This document shows, piece after piece, positions 47,208 through 56,609 of a stretch of 64,000 nucleotides of DNA (positions are counted from its first letter, which is position 1; each line of letters opens with the position of its first letter). This DNA is from Laburnicola sp. R22_1 (taxonomy: Eukaryota > Ascomycota > Dothideomycetes > Pleosporales > Didymosphaeriaceae). The stretch lies in NCBI GenBank assembly GCA_014281115.1, contig JACONQ010000004.1, positions 3,100,001 through 3,164,000 on the forward strand, read 5' to 3'. The notes under the pieces are model-generated. The model saw only the letters and a program-made list of their open reading frames with translations. It was not told where the DNA came from and searched no databases. A program made the position numbers and the translations under genes.

Positions 47208-49275
47208 GATGACTAAAAGATTGGACAATGTAAGATCTTTGAAGAGGTGGTAGTGGAAGAAAGAAAATAAAGGTCGAGTCAATCGATGAAGAAGAGAAAG
47301 TAGAGAGAGCTGAAGGAAGTCGAAAGGAATGCAAGGAAGGTGAGCTGCTGTGGGATGAGGTCGGTGATTCAAGACCAAGGCTGCCTTAAGTACTGAAGCT
47401 CGTGGTGGATGATGTGCATACAGAAATCCGAAGAAACTTCTCTTCGCGTGCTTCATCACTCTTCTCCGCAACACTGAAGATTAACTGCATCCAGTAGGCA
47501 TGATCCGTCATCTAGCGCCTTCCCTTCACGCAAGTCGTCCGCACTGGATAGGGAGCCTAGTTTCACGGAGGAGATCAGGCACTACATGTGCCACCAAGGC
47601 ACGTAATGCGGGGCCCAGGCGTCAAGGCTCTGTCGTGGAGTCGATGCAGTCTAGTTGGCGTTGCGCCATTGGCCATGGACAGTCAGATTTTTGTGGGAAT
47701 AGGCGATTGGCCTCTCGTGTGGTAACAGATGCGGACAGCAGCGGCTCGTCCTGCCCAGGCGGAGGTCGTGACAGCCACACTCGACGATGGTGAAACGGTG
47801 TGCTAAGCTTTAGCCAAGCCTGTGTCAAGCAGTGAATGGGAAAGTGCTGCGGCTGACGAGCCAAGGAGCCGGTTTCTGGGGTAATAATTCGTGACGAGTT
47901 TCGGCGAATCGCCGTGCGGACATTGGTTTCGCGATTGGCCGTCAGAGCGGGAACGTGCGACGAGCCTTGTGTCAGATCGCCAAGCGTCGCTAAAAGTGCG
48001 TTTTACAATGTTGAATGTTCCGACAGCTGTGCTGTAACTGATTCTGTCCGATGCGGGATTTGTTTGCCAATGCCAGTTTCGACTAGAGGACGTCTGCTGT
48101 ACGACTGGAAGTCGGCTTCCTACATATGCTCCAAGGAGCGCGCATGTCTTCCTTCCTCGACAACAGGGTCCGCTCATCTCTCCTTGAGATGCCGTGGTCT
48201 TCTCGAACTGTACCTTAGTTATCACGACGCTGTACCTACGTCCGTTTTTCGTGTTCTGGCGTTCGGACCGTCCTGGCGTCAGAGTTTGTCGATGCTTCAA
48301 GAGTTGGCGGCTGCGGATAGCCTAGGTATGGTAACATCCCAAGGTCACGGCGCTATCCCTTTCATTTTCAATGTTCACAGGGCGAGTGTGCGACTCAACA
48401 GGCAAAAGCGCATAGCGCATAGCGCATAGGAGATTTGTTGAGATCGCCCGGTTCAAAGCGGCACGTATGAAGCCCCACTGTACAGGCACACGTACGCCTC
48501 GGCCGAACCAGGGAGACGTTGTTTTCGTTTCTTGTTTGCTCAGGATTGGTGCCGAAGATAGCCGGAGACTGACGTTGTGTTCCACTCTTATAGAGGCAGT
48601 GTGGTCGACCTTGGTTAGAATCTCCACACGACGAAGATGTTCAATAGAGGCAGTGTGGCATGACCATGACATATCTCCGAAGGTGCCCTTACCATAGGTC
48701 GTCTCGCGTCGCGGCGTTGATCACGCAAGCTCTCGTGCTGCGCGATTATTGACAAGGTTTTGATCATGACAGCATCAAATCCATCGAGCGGCTGCAAAGC
48801 ACCGTGGCACAGAGGAGTTGCTTTCCCTATAGTGGAGGTGAAGAGTCCATGTCTGCTCCGGTCCCCTTCGGCCCGAGATTAGCTAATAGGAGGCGCCACA
48901 CTATCGCCGCCTAACCGCATCGAGCGGCCCTGCTCCACAAACGGCCATCGGGTGGCAATTTATGTCATTCTACATGCCCTCTTCTCTTGGCCGTGAAACG
49001 AAACACTGCCATGGAGTCGGATGGACCATGCTACACTACCGCTGTGTTCTACCTGAAGGTAATAAATAGTACCTTCGAGTAGATCCCATGGTGGAGTGCT
49101 CGGATGGCCTTCCCGCGCGGCGTCGACTCGGGTCCCTGTGCAATCAACCTTGTTGGCTCGCACAGCTCACTTTCGGAGGCGTGACTTCATAGCTACCGTT
49201 GCATTGCCGATCTCTCCAGCCTCGACTGCGGAATGCTCGGCCGCCATTTTTAGATGGGGCTGCAGTATAGGAGCG
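47208..49275. other. Long intergenic region, promoter of repeat-protein gene on the left
   Basis: Positions 47,208-47,480 are CT-rich on the minus strand, as in fungal promoters and leaders, and should drive the repeat-protein gene. From 47,500 to 49,275 frames of up to 171 codons are open on both strands at once (47,803-48,429), but neither reads like a protein or has a domain. A triple GCATAGC repeat lies at 48,411-48,428. I call no gene. Confidence 0.5.
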
Positions 49276-49283
49276 TATAAGAG
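49276..49283 (+). promoter_or_regulatory. Probable TATA box of phiA
   Basis: TATAAGAG lies 111 bp before the phiA ATG, followed by a CT- and CA-rich leader with TCACCATCAGCATCC, typical of strongly expressed fungal genes. Confidence 0.45.
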
Positions 49284-49393
49284 CGAGCCGCATCTCTTCA
49301 AGCTGAAGCTATCTGCTCACCATCAGCATCCTCCACAACTTACTACTTAATTATAATACCAAGTCGAACACCATCCACTCTCCAACCTTCAAG

Positions 49394-50009
49394 ATGCAAT
49401 TCACCGCCGCTATGCTCGTCTCCGCCGCCGCTCTGACGGCCTCGGCTCTCCCCAAGACCACTCCCGTTTCCGCGTGCGCCCCCTTCGGCGTCGTCGCCAT
49501 CCAATCCGGCTCTCCGATTCACAATTCCGCCCTCCAGGCCGTCCACCGCGGCCTCGTGGTGGGCGCCAATTCGCAAAACGCAACCTGCGAGACCGAAACC
49601 AACTCTGCCACCTTCGTCATCAAAGACGAGGAAATGTTCCTCTACGCCAAGCCCCTTACGCCGCAGAAATTCTTCGTCGACCGCTCCGGCATGGGTACGT
49701 TGCTATCCCATTTTTTATATATTATAGCGCTTTCTGACAACGACAATAGGTATGGGCATCGTCGGTTACGTGACCGGCGAGGATGCGTCCTTGGGCAGGA
49801 ACTGGGAGACCAAGGGCTGGGCCATCGACGAGAACAACGAGCTCAAGTTCGCCGGCACCGGCCTCCAGGCTTGCCCCAACGCTATCGATGGCGCATGGTC
49901 CATTTGGCTTCAGGGTGTCGCTACGCCTGGATGGCTCGAGAACTGCACGTACATCAGTAACCTGGCGGTCAAGGCCGACCCCGCCATCAGCTGCGTGTAC
50001 ACAACCTAG
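49394..50009 (+). CDS. phiA: PhiA-like secreted cell-wall protein
   Basis: Two exons (49,394-49,694 and 49,750-50,009) with a 55-nt GTACGT...AATAG intron give 186 residues, the usual size of the family. Residues 1-18 are a signal peptide (MQFTAAMLVSAAALTASA). Family marks are FGVVAIQSGSPIHNS, GLVVGANSQNATC, the FFVDRSGMG stretch across the splice junction, LQACP and DGAWSIWLQ, with the Cys-Val-Tyr-Thr end. Four or five Cys and two N-glycosylation sites (NATC, NCTY) fit a secreted, disulphide-bonded wall protein. In Aspergillus the homologue is needed for normal phialides and conidia and is a surface antigen. The role here is inferred from similarity. Confidence 0.92.
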
Positions 50010-50927
50010 TAGGAGTAGCGTCTTGGTTTCAGGAGCTGTTGAATTAGAATGGGGGTTAGAGCCGGTGGCATGAAGTACTGTATAACATCGTTTTTGGCGT
50101 CCTTGTTGTATCTCGTCCTTCATTGAGGATGGCTAGCTGTAGACTTTAATGTAAAGCCATGACCTGCTACTTTGAGATTGTGAATGTACAGTTCCTAAAC
50201 CAAACTTCATCCTGCTTTTATCAGATTTTCGCTCTTCTGTGTTCAGCAGCAGGAGGGATTACTGCTATTATTTGTACTCTTTTTCTTAGAAAAACTCGTC
50301 GCAAAAAAAACCACGAGAGTTTCAGTGCAGTTTTAGCGCGATATCCGCATTCGAATTTGCGATGCTCATCAGCAGGATCCTTGGACATGCCCGTACTCTC
50401 TCTGTGAAATGATACCATATTGTTACATTGCTGGTGCAAGATGTGCGCTCGTGATTGTACAATGTTTGTCCTGATGATGCCGGGTTAAGCTAGAAAGCCT
50501 GACGTCATCGACATGACAGCGCCAGGCTCCATGGTAGAACGTTACCTTGTGACAATGCGTTCTTTGATGGTTATAATCTACGATAGGTAGAATCATGAAC
50601 TCTGGTGTTGAGTATACTTTTTAGAGTCGCATCTTGCACTCTGTTTGTACAATGTTTGTCCCCATGATGCGAGTTGAGCAGGAAAGCCAGAGATCATCAA
50701 TAAGGCAGCGCCAGGCTCCATGGGGAGATAGTCCCTGGCCGCTGGGTAGAATCGTGAACTTTGGTGTTGTGTATCCTTTCTGAAGTCGGCGGAGAAATCG
50801 TTGCTAACACCGACATTCACTCCTGAGGACTCGGGGGAAAGCAACATTGCCCCGCACCAGCTTGATGTATCCAACATGTCGGCGTGGCGTAGTTATTTCC
50901 CTTCCTTCTCTTGATCCACGCGCCTTG
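50010..50927. other. Intergenic region between phiA and the next gene
   Basis: It holds the phiA 3' flank and a diverged direct duplication (next entry). I see no gene. Confidence 0.5.
50455..50775. repeat. Diverged direct duplication
   Basis: Copy one is about 50,455-50,617 and copy two about 50,645-50,775. Both contain TTGTACAATGTTTGTCC, GGAAAGCC or GAAAGCC, CAGCGCCAGGCTCCATGG, then GGTAGAATCRTGAACTYTGG. They differ by substitutions and a ~30-bp indel. Confidence 0.8.
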
Positions 50928-50935
50928 TATATAAA
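50928..50935 (+). promoter_or_regulatory. TATA box of the 51,239 gene
   Basis: TATATAAA is followed by a pyrimidine-rich tract (50,938-51,020), a classic fungal promoter arrangement. The ATG lies about 300 bp on, so the leader is long or contains an intron. CCAGTAAGG at 51,010 could be a donor. Confidence 0.55.
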
Positions 50936-51238
50936 CACCCTCCCCGCCTGCCTCCGACCCTCTCCCCCACCCTGGTTCCACCATACCTCGCCCCCCTCAA
51001 CCTGCTTCTCCAGTAAGGCAACATACATTGTTGCGTCTCAACACTTGGCATTGTGGTGCGTTTCCCCTCCTGCCCTCAGCCCACCATCCTATTATAAAGT
51101 TACCCTCCCCGACCTCTACTAACTCTCCACCTCAACAGCCTACCATCACTGATATCTCTCAGCACAACTCTTCTCTTCTCGAAGCGGACCCAACACCACA
51201 GAATCCCGCATAAGATTCTCGGGTGCCAAGCCTAAGAT

Positions 51239-52615
51239 ATGTCGGCCAACAAATCTCGTGCTGTCTTTCCACCTACCACAAATATGCTGACCGCACTACT
51301 GTCCAAGATGCCTCCTTCTACTACACCTCCCGGGTCGCCTCCCGCGAAGCTTGTGATCGCAACCTCCTCTAGCAAGAAGCATGTGGTACTCGTCCGTAAC
51401 CATGAGTCAGCCACTTCTACTCCAGATGACGCCGTTGCATCGACCGCAGGTAGCCGTGAACCATCCGACAAAGTCCACAAGGAATCGATGGACGTGGATA
51501 AGTCGACCACCCCGCCATCTGACGGCCACGCTACACCCACTGCAGCTGATCGCTCCTCATCGCCGCCGCTGACCGGCCGCACACCGCCGACAGTCCCGTC
51601 CGAGAAGGGCGCGAAGTCTCCTGTTCCGGAGACCGGTAAGCGTACACGGGATTCTGAAGAGACTGACACCGAGGACACTCCCACCAAGCGTGTCAAGGCC
51701 GATGAGGACGAAGCAGATGGACTGATCAAGCTTGTCGATGATGTCCCAATGCCATATCAGTCGATCATTTCGATCAAAGTGCCGCCACGTACCAAGGGAC
51801 CGCCCACCGAACACGACGAATCATCTCACTACGGCAACGAGCCCTACCAGAACAGCATGATCATCTACTGGGCTGATGAATGCGGAAAGACCTACAACGA
51901 CGTCAAGATGCTCTTCGACCAGAAGTTCCCCGATCAGTCAGTCGTCGAGGAAGCCATCCGTCGCCGTCACATTCGTGCTCTTGTGCGGCTGGCGAAGCAA
52001 TACGGCGTCTATTCGCGTGATGAGATCCCCGAGCCAATCAAGAAGGTGAAGAATAGGGGCAAGAAGCGTTCTCCCCGTCTTACCTGTCTTGGCAAAGGTC
52101 GTCTTAGGAAAGGTGCTGCTTCCGACGTGCAGAACAAGTCTGACCTTAGCAATGATGCTACCAAGACACCCCAGGGCACCGTCGATTCGACTGGAAACAA
52201 GGAGAAGCGCAAGCCGGAATACGTGAAGAAGGCTGATAAGCGAGCGATCGAGAAGGCCTTGATTGTCGTGTGGAAGGACCATCCCAACTACAACTACAGC
52301 TTCACAAAGATCCGTGATAAGCTTGAGCAGGAATTTGGTTGGAAGGTCCGTGTTTCCTTCATCGAGAAGATCTACTACCTGAGTCGGCCCCGAGTTTATG
52401 GAGTAGGTCTCGACATCCCGATCGAGTCCAAGGATGACAGCGAGCATGCCCCCAAGGAGGAGTCTGATAGCGATTCGATCGTTTCCGAGAAAGAGGAGAA
52501 GGTCTTGGAGGCCATGCAGACCAACGGCAAGGAAGAGGAAGACCAGATGGAGGTTGACAATGACATGGCGGATGAGATCGAGACAGACGAGCTCGACCGT
52601 CCTGCCTCCGCCTAG
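51239..52615 (+). CDS. Probable nuclear protein of unknown function, possible internal duplication
   Basis: The 458-codon frame without introns starts MSANKSRAVF. Residues 1-160 are Ser/Thr/Pro-rich and disordered. Residues 206-258 (SMIIYWADECGKTYNDVKML...) and 339-388 (ALIVVWKDHPNYNYSFTKIR...) both look like small helical domains, and the second may be a diverged copy of the first: each has an aliphatic-Tyr/Val-Trp start, a charged helix and an end in VY. A basic stretch, KKVKNRGKKRSPR (268-280), lies between them and could be a nuclear signal. The last 65 residues are acidic. I recognise no family. A DNA- or chromatin-binding role is only a guess. The TATA box and CT-rich leader suggest good expression. 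Confidence 0.8.
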   Translation: MSANKSRAVFPPTTNMLTALLSKMPPSTTPPGSPPAKLVIATSSSKKHVVLVRNHESATSTPDDAVASTAGSREPSDKVHKESMDVDKSTTPPSDGHATPTAADRSSSPPLTGRTPPTVPSEKGAKSPVPETGKRTRDSEETDTEDTPTKRVKADEDEADGLIKLVDDVPMPYQSIISIKVPPRTKGPPTEHDESSHYGNEPYQNSMIIYWADECGKTYNDVKMLFDQKFPDQSVVEEAIRRRHIRALVRLAKQYGVYSRDEIPEPIKKVKNRGKKRSPRLTCLGKGRLRKGAASDVQNKSDLSNDATKTPQGTVDSTGNKEKRKPEYVKKADKRAIEKALIVVWKDHPNYNYSFTKIRDKLEQEFGWKVRVSFIEKIYYLSRPRVYGVGLDIPIESKDDSEHAPKEESDSDSIVSEKEEKVLEAMQTNGKEEEDQMEVDNDMADEIETDELDRPASA

Positions 52616-53710
52616 TCAACAGACGAGACGGCTTGCCACAGCGAGTGATATGGACTGGGCCAGATGGGAGTGTTAAGGATCTTCCCTTCGAGCTAATGTC
52701 GTCCTAAGTCGCCGATGTGGCGGTGCATTATTATGCGGTTCGGTAGCGTCCCGCTGGGTTTCCTGGGTATCTATGGCATTATGCGGTTGAATGTGTTGGA
52801 TTTTGGCGAATTAATCTTGCATCAGGCTCTTCCGAGAGCTGCGGATATATGGTATGGCATGCATGGGTCTTGGTTGAATAGACCGTTATTGGGAATAGGC
52901 GTTGCTTTGCAACGCGACGCCCTCAAGGACGGTCGCGCATATGATTATAGACAGTTATCAGCGATGTGTCGCGTTGTTGACACAATATAGAAATACAGCT
53001 GAAATGGAAATGATGATAGTATATTGAAATTGATGGAAGTGATAAGAGAAGTGATGAAGACTGCGCCGGTGGTGATGGCCCTGCAGTGTGGGTGACTGCG
53101 ACTAAGGAAAGCGCGTATTCCGTCATCGGGACCCACACTGCACCTGGAATAAATGGCACCAACGGTTCCTAGGTTGCGATATCCTCCTTGACACACAAAA
53201 GGCTTGACCGACAATGTTTAACGAACAATCAGCGGTTTCAGCATAGCCTTACTTTCCTTGCTTACTTTCTTTGCATGTATATAACCTACCTTCCCACTAA
53301 AATCGGGCTTGCAATCTTAGATACGCCATACCTTTCCACCCTATATTTTACTGATCACTACTATGTTGCTATTCGTTTTGATCTGGGTAGTGGTATTCGA
53401 AATGCGCAAACCGCAGCTGTGAACATCAGGGACAAATTGGAGCATTCAAATTAGAGTTTAGCGAGTGTTGAGCATAGCAGACTCACAAAATCGTTTGGAG
53501 AACAAGTCATGGGAAGACGGTCAAAAGCATCTTTTCTATTCTGTTGATCTGTTCATTACGAACAGTGATATCTATCTGACTGGATTCTAGCACAACTTCC
53601 AATTGCATGCTCAATTGAGCTCCCTCATGGCAATTGCCAAAGTCCCTACGCACGGAAAGAAACAACGGGGCAAAAGTCCGGTAAAGAAACATTCGCGGCA
53701 ACTTCAACTA
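52616..53710. other. Convergent intergenic region
   Basis: I see no gene. It contains the 12-bp inverted repeat of the next entry. A weaker inverted pair (CAACGCGAC at 52,911 and GTCGCGTTG near 52,970) is also present. Confidence 0.5.
53082..53142. repeat. 12-bp perfect inverted repeat with 37-nt loop
   Basis: TGCAGTGTGGGT at 53,082-53,093 is mirrored by ACCCACACTGCA at 53,131-53,142. It lies between the ends of two convergent genes and could act in RNA processing, or be a relic of a small element. Confidence 0.6.
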
Positions 53711-54980
53711 CTACCAAGGATAGAGCCGTTTGACACCTTCGTAATCTTGCTGGGTCACGTAAGGGTTAAAATCAATGATCTCTGAGTTCTCCGGTGTAAC
53801 CTCATCCGGTGGGTCAAAATTGAGCCCACCGTTCTTCCATCGCGTCAACACCACATCTCTCACATTGTCAAGCCTCTTATGTGGGTCGGCCGCATCAAAA
53901 TAAATATCTGAGGCGTAGTGCATGATGGAGTTTATGTCGTATACGGGGCCAGATTGACGAAAATGCTGGTAAACTTTGCCGTTCGCCATACTTAATTCAT
54001 TTTCCTTGCTGACAACCGAGGACGGAAATTTGTAGTCGGCCCCCAAATTCGCAGAGTTGCAGAGTCGTTCAACTGTATCCTTGCCGCAGCTTTGTACTTC
54101 CTGTACAGCGGCTGCATAGCCGGGGATATTCGAGCACTCAAAATGGATGTACTCATCACCTGCAGTATGTTAGAAGGAATCAATGGCTGGCGGTTTCAAT
54201 ACAGTTGACTCTTGAGGGACGCATGTCTGACATATATCTCGTGGCTCTTCATCGCCATCGAGACAATACCGCTGCAGGTGGGCAAGACTTACGGTCGCGT
54301 CTTTGATGCTCATGGTCCAAGCCAAACAAATGTCCGAATTCGTGTGCAATAGTCGGAACAACACGGAATTCATAAGATACCTGCAACTTTAACAACCCTG
54401 GGCTGATCGCCACCCAATGGCGCCCCTTTAAAAGCCCCCATGGCCAGGCTGGATCCGACGGGATCCATCCTAATGTTGCTTCAGTGGAGCCCTTAGCAAT
54501 TTTTAGATCTGAATAAATGACCACAGTATCATCGGGAAACTGATCATTCCATTCCCATGGATCGATTGGGGAGTTCCGCAACTTGTAGCAATACTGGTTC
54601 TGATTAAGCGACATGGGGTGTTCTTCGACGAGGAGACGGTGCCCGCTGTGCGGACCAGGTAACCCAATGACATCAGTCCAAAGCTTCAACCCGTCGACGA
54701 CCGAAGACTTGAAATAATATTTGTGGTCTGGCGCCGCGTAGCAGTAGCGGATGTGCACAATGCCATCTTGCATGCGTGGCCAAGGCCTCCAGTCACTGAT
54801 AGTGCTGGTGATGGCCGCGGCATAACGGCGACTGAGATTACTGTAATTTCCTGCATTGGGTGCTGACGGAGCCCCGCTGCTGTTCCTCGCGGTGGCTGCA
54901 ACGCCAATGGCACCGAAGGGCGGCGGGCAGGTTGCTACGATTGCCGCAAGGGCGGCGAGAACGAGAAGCAACAGGCGCAT
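53711..54980 (-). CDS. Secreted astacin-type (M12A) zinc metalloprotease
   Basis: Two exons, 54,293-54,980 and 53,711-54,159, separated by a 133-nt intron (GTAAGT...CTGCAG), encode 378 residues. The start at 54,980 is chosen because it opens a clear signal peptide (MRLLLLVLAALAAIVATC). The frame reaches further upstream but without such a start. A dibasic RR at 51-52 may end a propeptide. The zinc site is HEFGHLFGLDHEHQR (213-227), which matches HExxHxxGxxHExxR of astacins, and the Met-turn SIMHY is at 307-311. Several Cys point to disulphides. The enzyme should cut proteins outside the cell. The substrate is unknown. The zinc-site exon and the Met-turn exon are split at the intron. Confidence 0.93.
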
Positions 54981-56109
54981 CTTGAGATGTGCAACCAGCC
55001 TTGAGATCGAAGGGCACTCGAAAAGCTTAGTGTTCTGATTAGCGTTCGAAGGGCGTTTCGAGATGCTAATAGTGTGTGAAAGGTGATTAGCACGCGCAGA
55101 AGATGAGATCGCAGACCTACCTTGGGTACTGTACAATGGGGCAAAGTTGAGGTAGAATCGTAGAGTCAAAAATACAGTGTATTTAGTAACTGCGACCACC
55201 CTAGCAGGCCTTATATAAGCTGAAGCTCCGAGAAATACCCATGTATATGCTTCACCTGGGAAATGGTTCAAGTGAATGTTCCAAGGTTTTGGAGACGTTC
55301 ACCTTTGCGACCACTAAGCGCAAAGTGAGAGAGTTAAGCATTTCTCTTGATCAGCTACATTTTAAGATATGATAAAATCTCGAGTAACCGAACTTTTCAT
55401 GTTATTGAATGCATAAAGGTTGAGGGTATATGAGATATATTAACCACGCATCATTCAGAGTGATAAATAGCGCTCAGTCTCTGCACTCCAGATGTCGGGT
55501 TCACAGTATTAGAGCGGTCTCGTAAAAGACATAATATAATTTAGCTAAGAGGTATATACCATATCACCGACTCGCTTGTCTTTTGCAACGAACTATGTAG
55601 AGAACTGCCAGGCCGCTCGGGCCTTTCGTAACCGCTCTTACATATATGACGCGACATCTTGCAGACATCGCACCATGACAGGCAAGCAAACAAGCATGTT
55701 AAAAGATTCAAAGATTATGTTAGGTATCTTTCATTCAATGTGAATCAGCCAAATTTTCGAAAGCGAAGCTTCTACGGCGTCAATGCCTCAAAACATAAAC
55801 ACATCATCTTACATTCCTACAAAGCAAACCACAAGAATACTAACCATCTACATACCATCGTACATCTGAACCATCTCGTCGCCAGAATTCAAATAGACAT
55901 CCAATCGTCCTACATATACACGAACTTCCTAGACGCTCGCAAAAGTAGTTCTAAACCAAAAGAATTTCGTACCGTAAATATAGTGATGCAAAATCAACGC
56001 AAAGTTGCGACGTCGTACAATATAAATAAATCCAGGAACCGAGGACCAACTCGCGGTCCCTCACAACTTCCCATCGTACGTCTCCCCCTTCCAATCTTTC
56101 AACACCAAT
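54981..56109. other. Astacin promoter and gene-poor stretch
   Basis: TTATATAA at 55,211-55,218 (minus-strand TATA box) lies about 230 bp before the astacin ATG. GTAGGT at 55,117-55,122 on the minus strand could start a leader intron. From 55,320 to 56,109 only shadow frames are seen, among them a 174-codon plus-strand frame with low-complexity His/Asn/Lys content that I reject. Confidence 0.5.
55211..55217 (-). promoter_or_regulatory. Probable TATA box of the astacin gene
   Basis: TATATAA on the minus strand, in a GC-balanced neighbourhood, lies about 230 bp upstream of the chosen start. Confidence 0.45.
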
Positions 56110-56468
56110 CTACTCCACTTTGTATCCTCGCTCAGGGTTATCGCACGGCTTCTTTCCGAGTCCGTGCTTATACGAATATATAGCGTATCCGCCGTCCCAA
56201 TCTTTGAAATATTCTAAATATTCTCTGACACGAAGGGTGTGCGCCTTCCCAAAGGAGCAAAGTGTGCATCTATGATGCGTTGGATTCTTGCAGCCCATGT
56301 TCCAGTACTGACATTTATTGTTAGTTGTGCCGCACCTAAGTTGTGTGATTGGCCATTTTTCATTGCCTAACGTGAATAAAAGTCAGTCAGTGGAATCAAA
56401 AGAGGGAGGTGGGAATCTACAGCCGCAACACCACCAGCCGTTTGGGTCTTCGGCAGTATCAGTAGGTG

Positions 56469-56482
56469 GGCACCAAGGTAAA
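56469..56482. repeat. Target site duplication of LINE copy 2, left
   Basis: GGCACCAAGGTAAA, identical to 59,267-59,280. The 14-bp length equals that of the first LINE copy. Confidence 0.9.
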
Positions 56483-56609
56483 TAGTAGTAGTAGTAGTAG
56501 TAGTATTGATTAACGTCCAGGAACCTAGGTTCTAGCCTCCCATGGGGCATGGGGACGCGCCGAGTAGCCATCTGGGGCCAGCCAGATGGTAAAGGCGATT
56601 CATGCTATA

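Noticed and set aside
47803..48429. 165- and 171-codon frames open on both strands
   Set aside because: They overlap each other, neither has a recognisable domain, and the residue make-up looks random.
54981..55271. 97-residue upstream extension of the astacin
   Set aside because: It covers the promoter TATA box and lacks a signal peptide. The inner start opens a standard one.
55659..56183. 174-codon plus-strand frame rich in His, Asn and Lys
   Set aside because: Low complexity, no domain, no start context. It overlaps the Cys-rich exon on the other strand, which has a better protein pattern.
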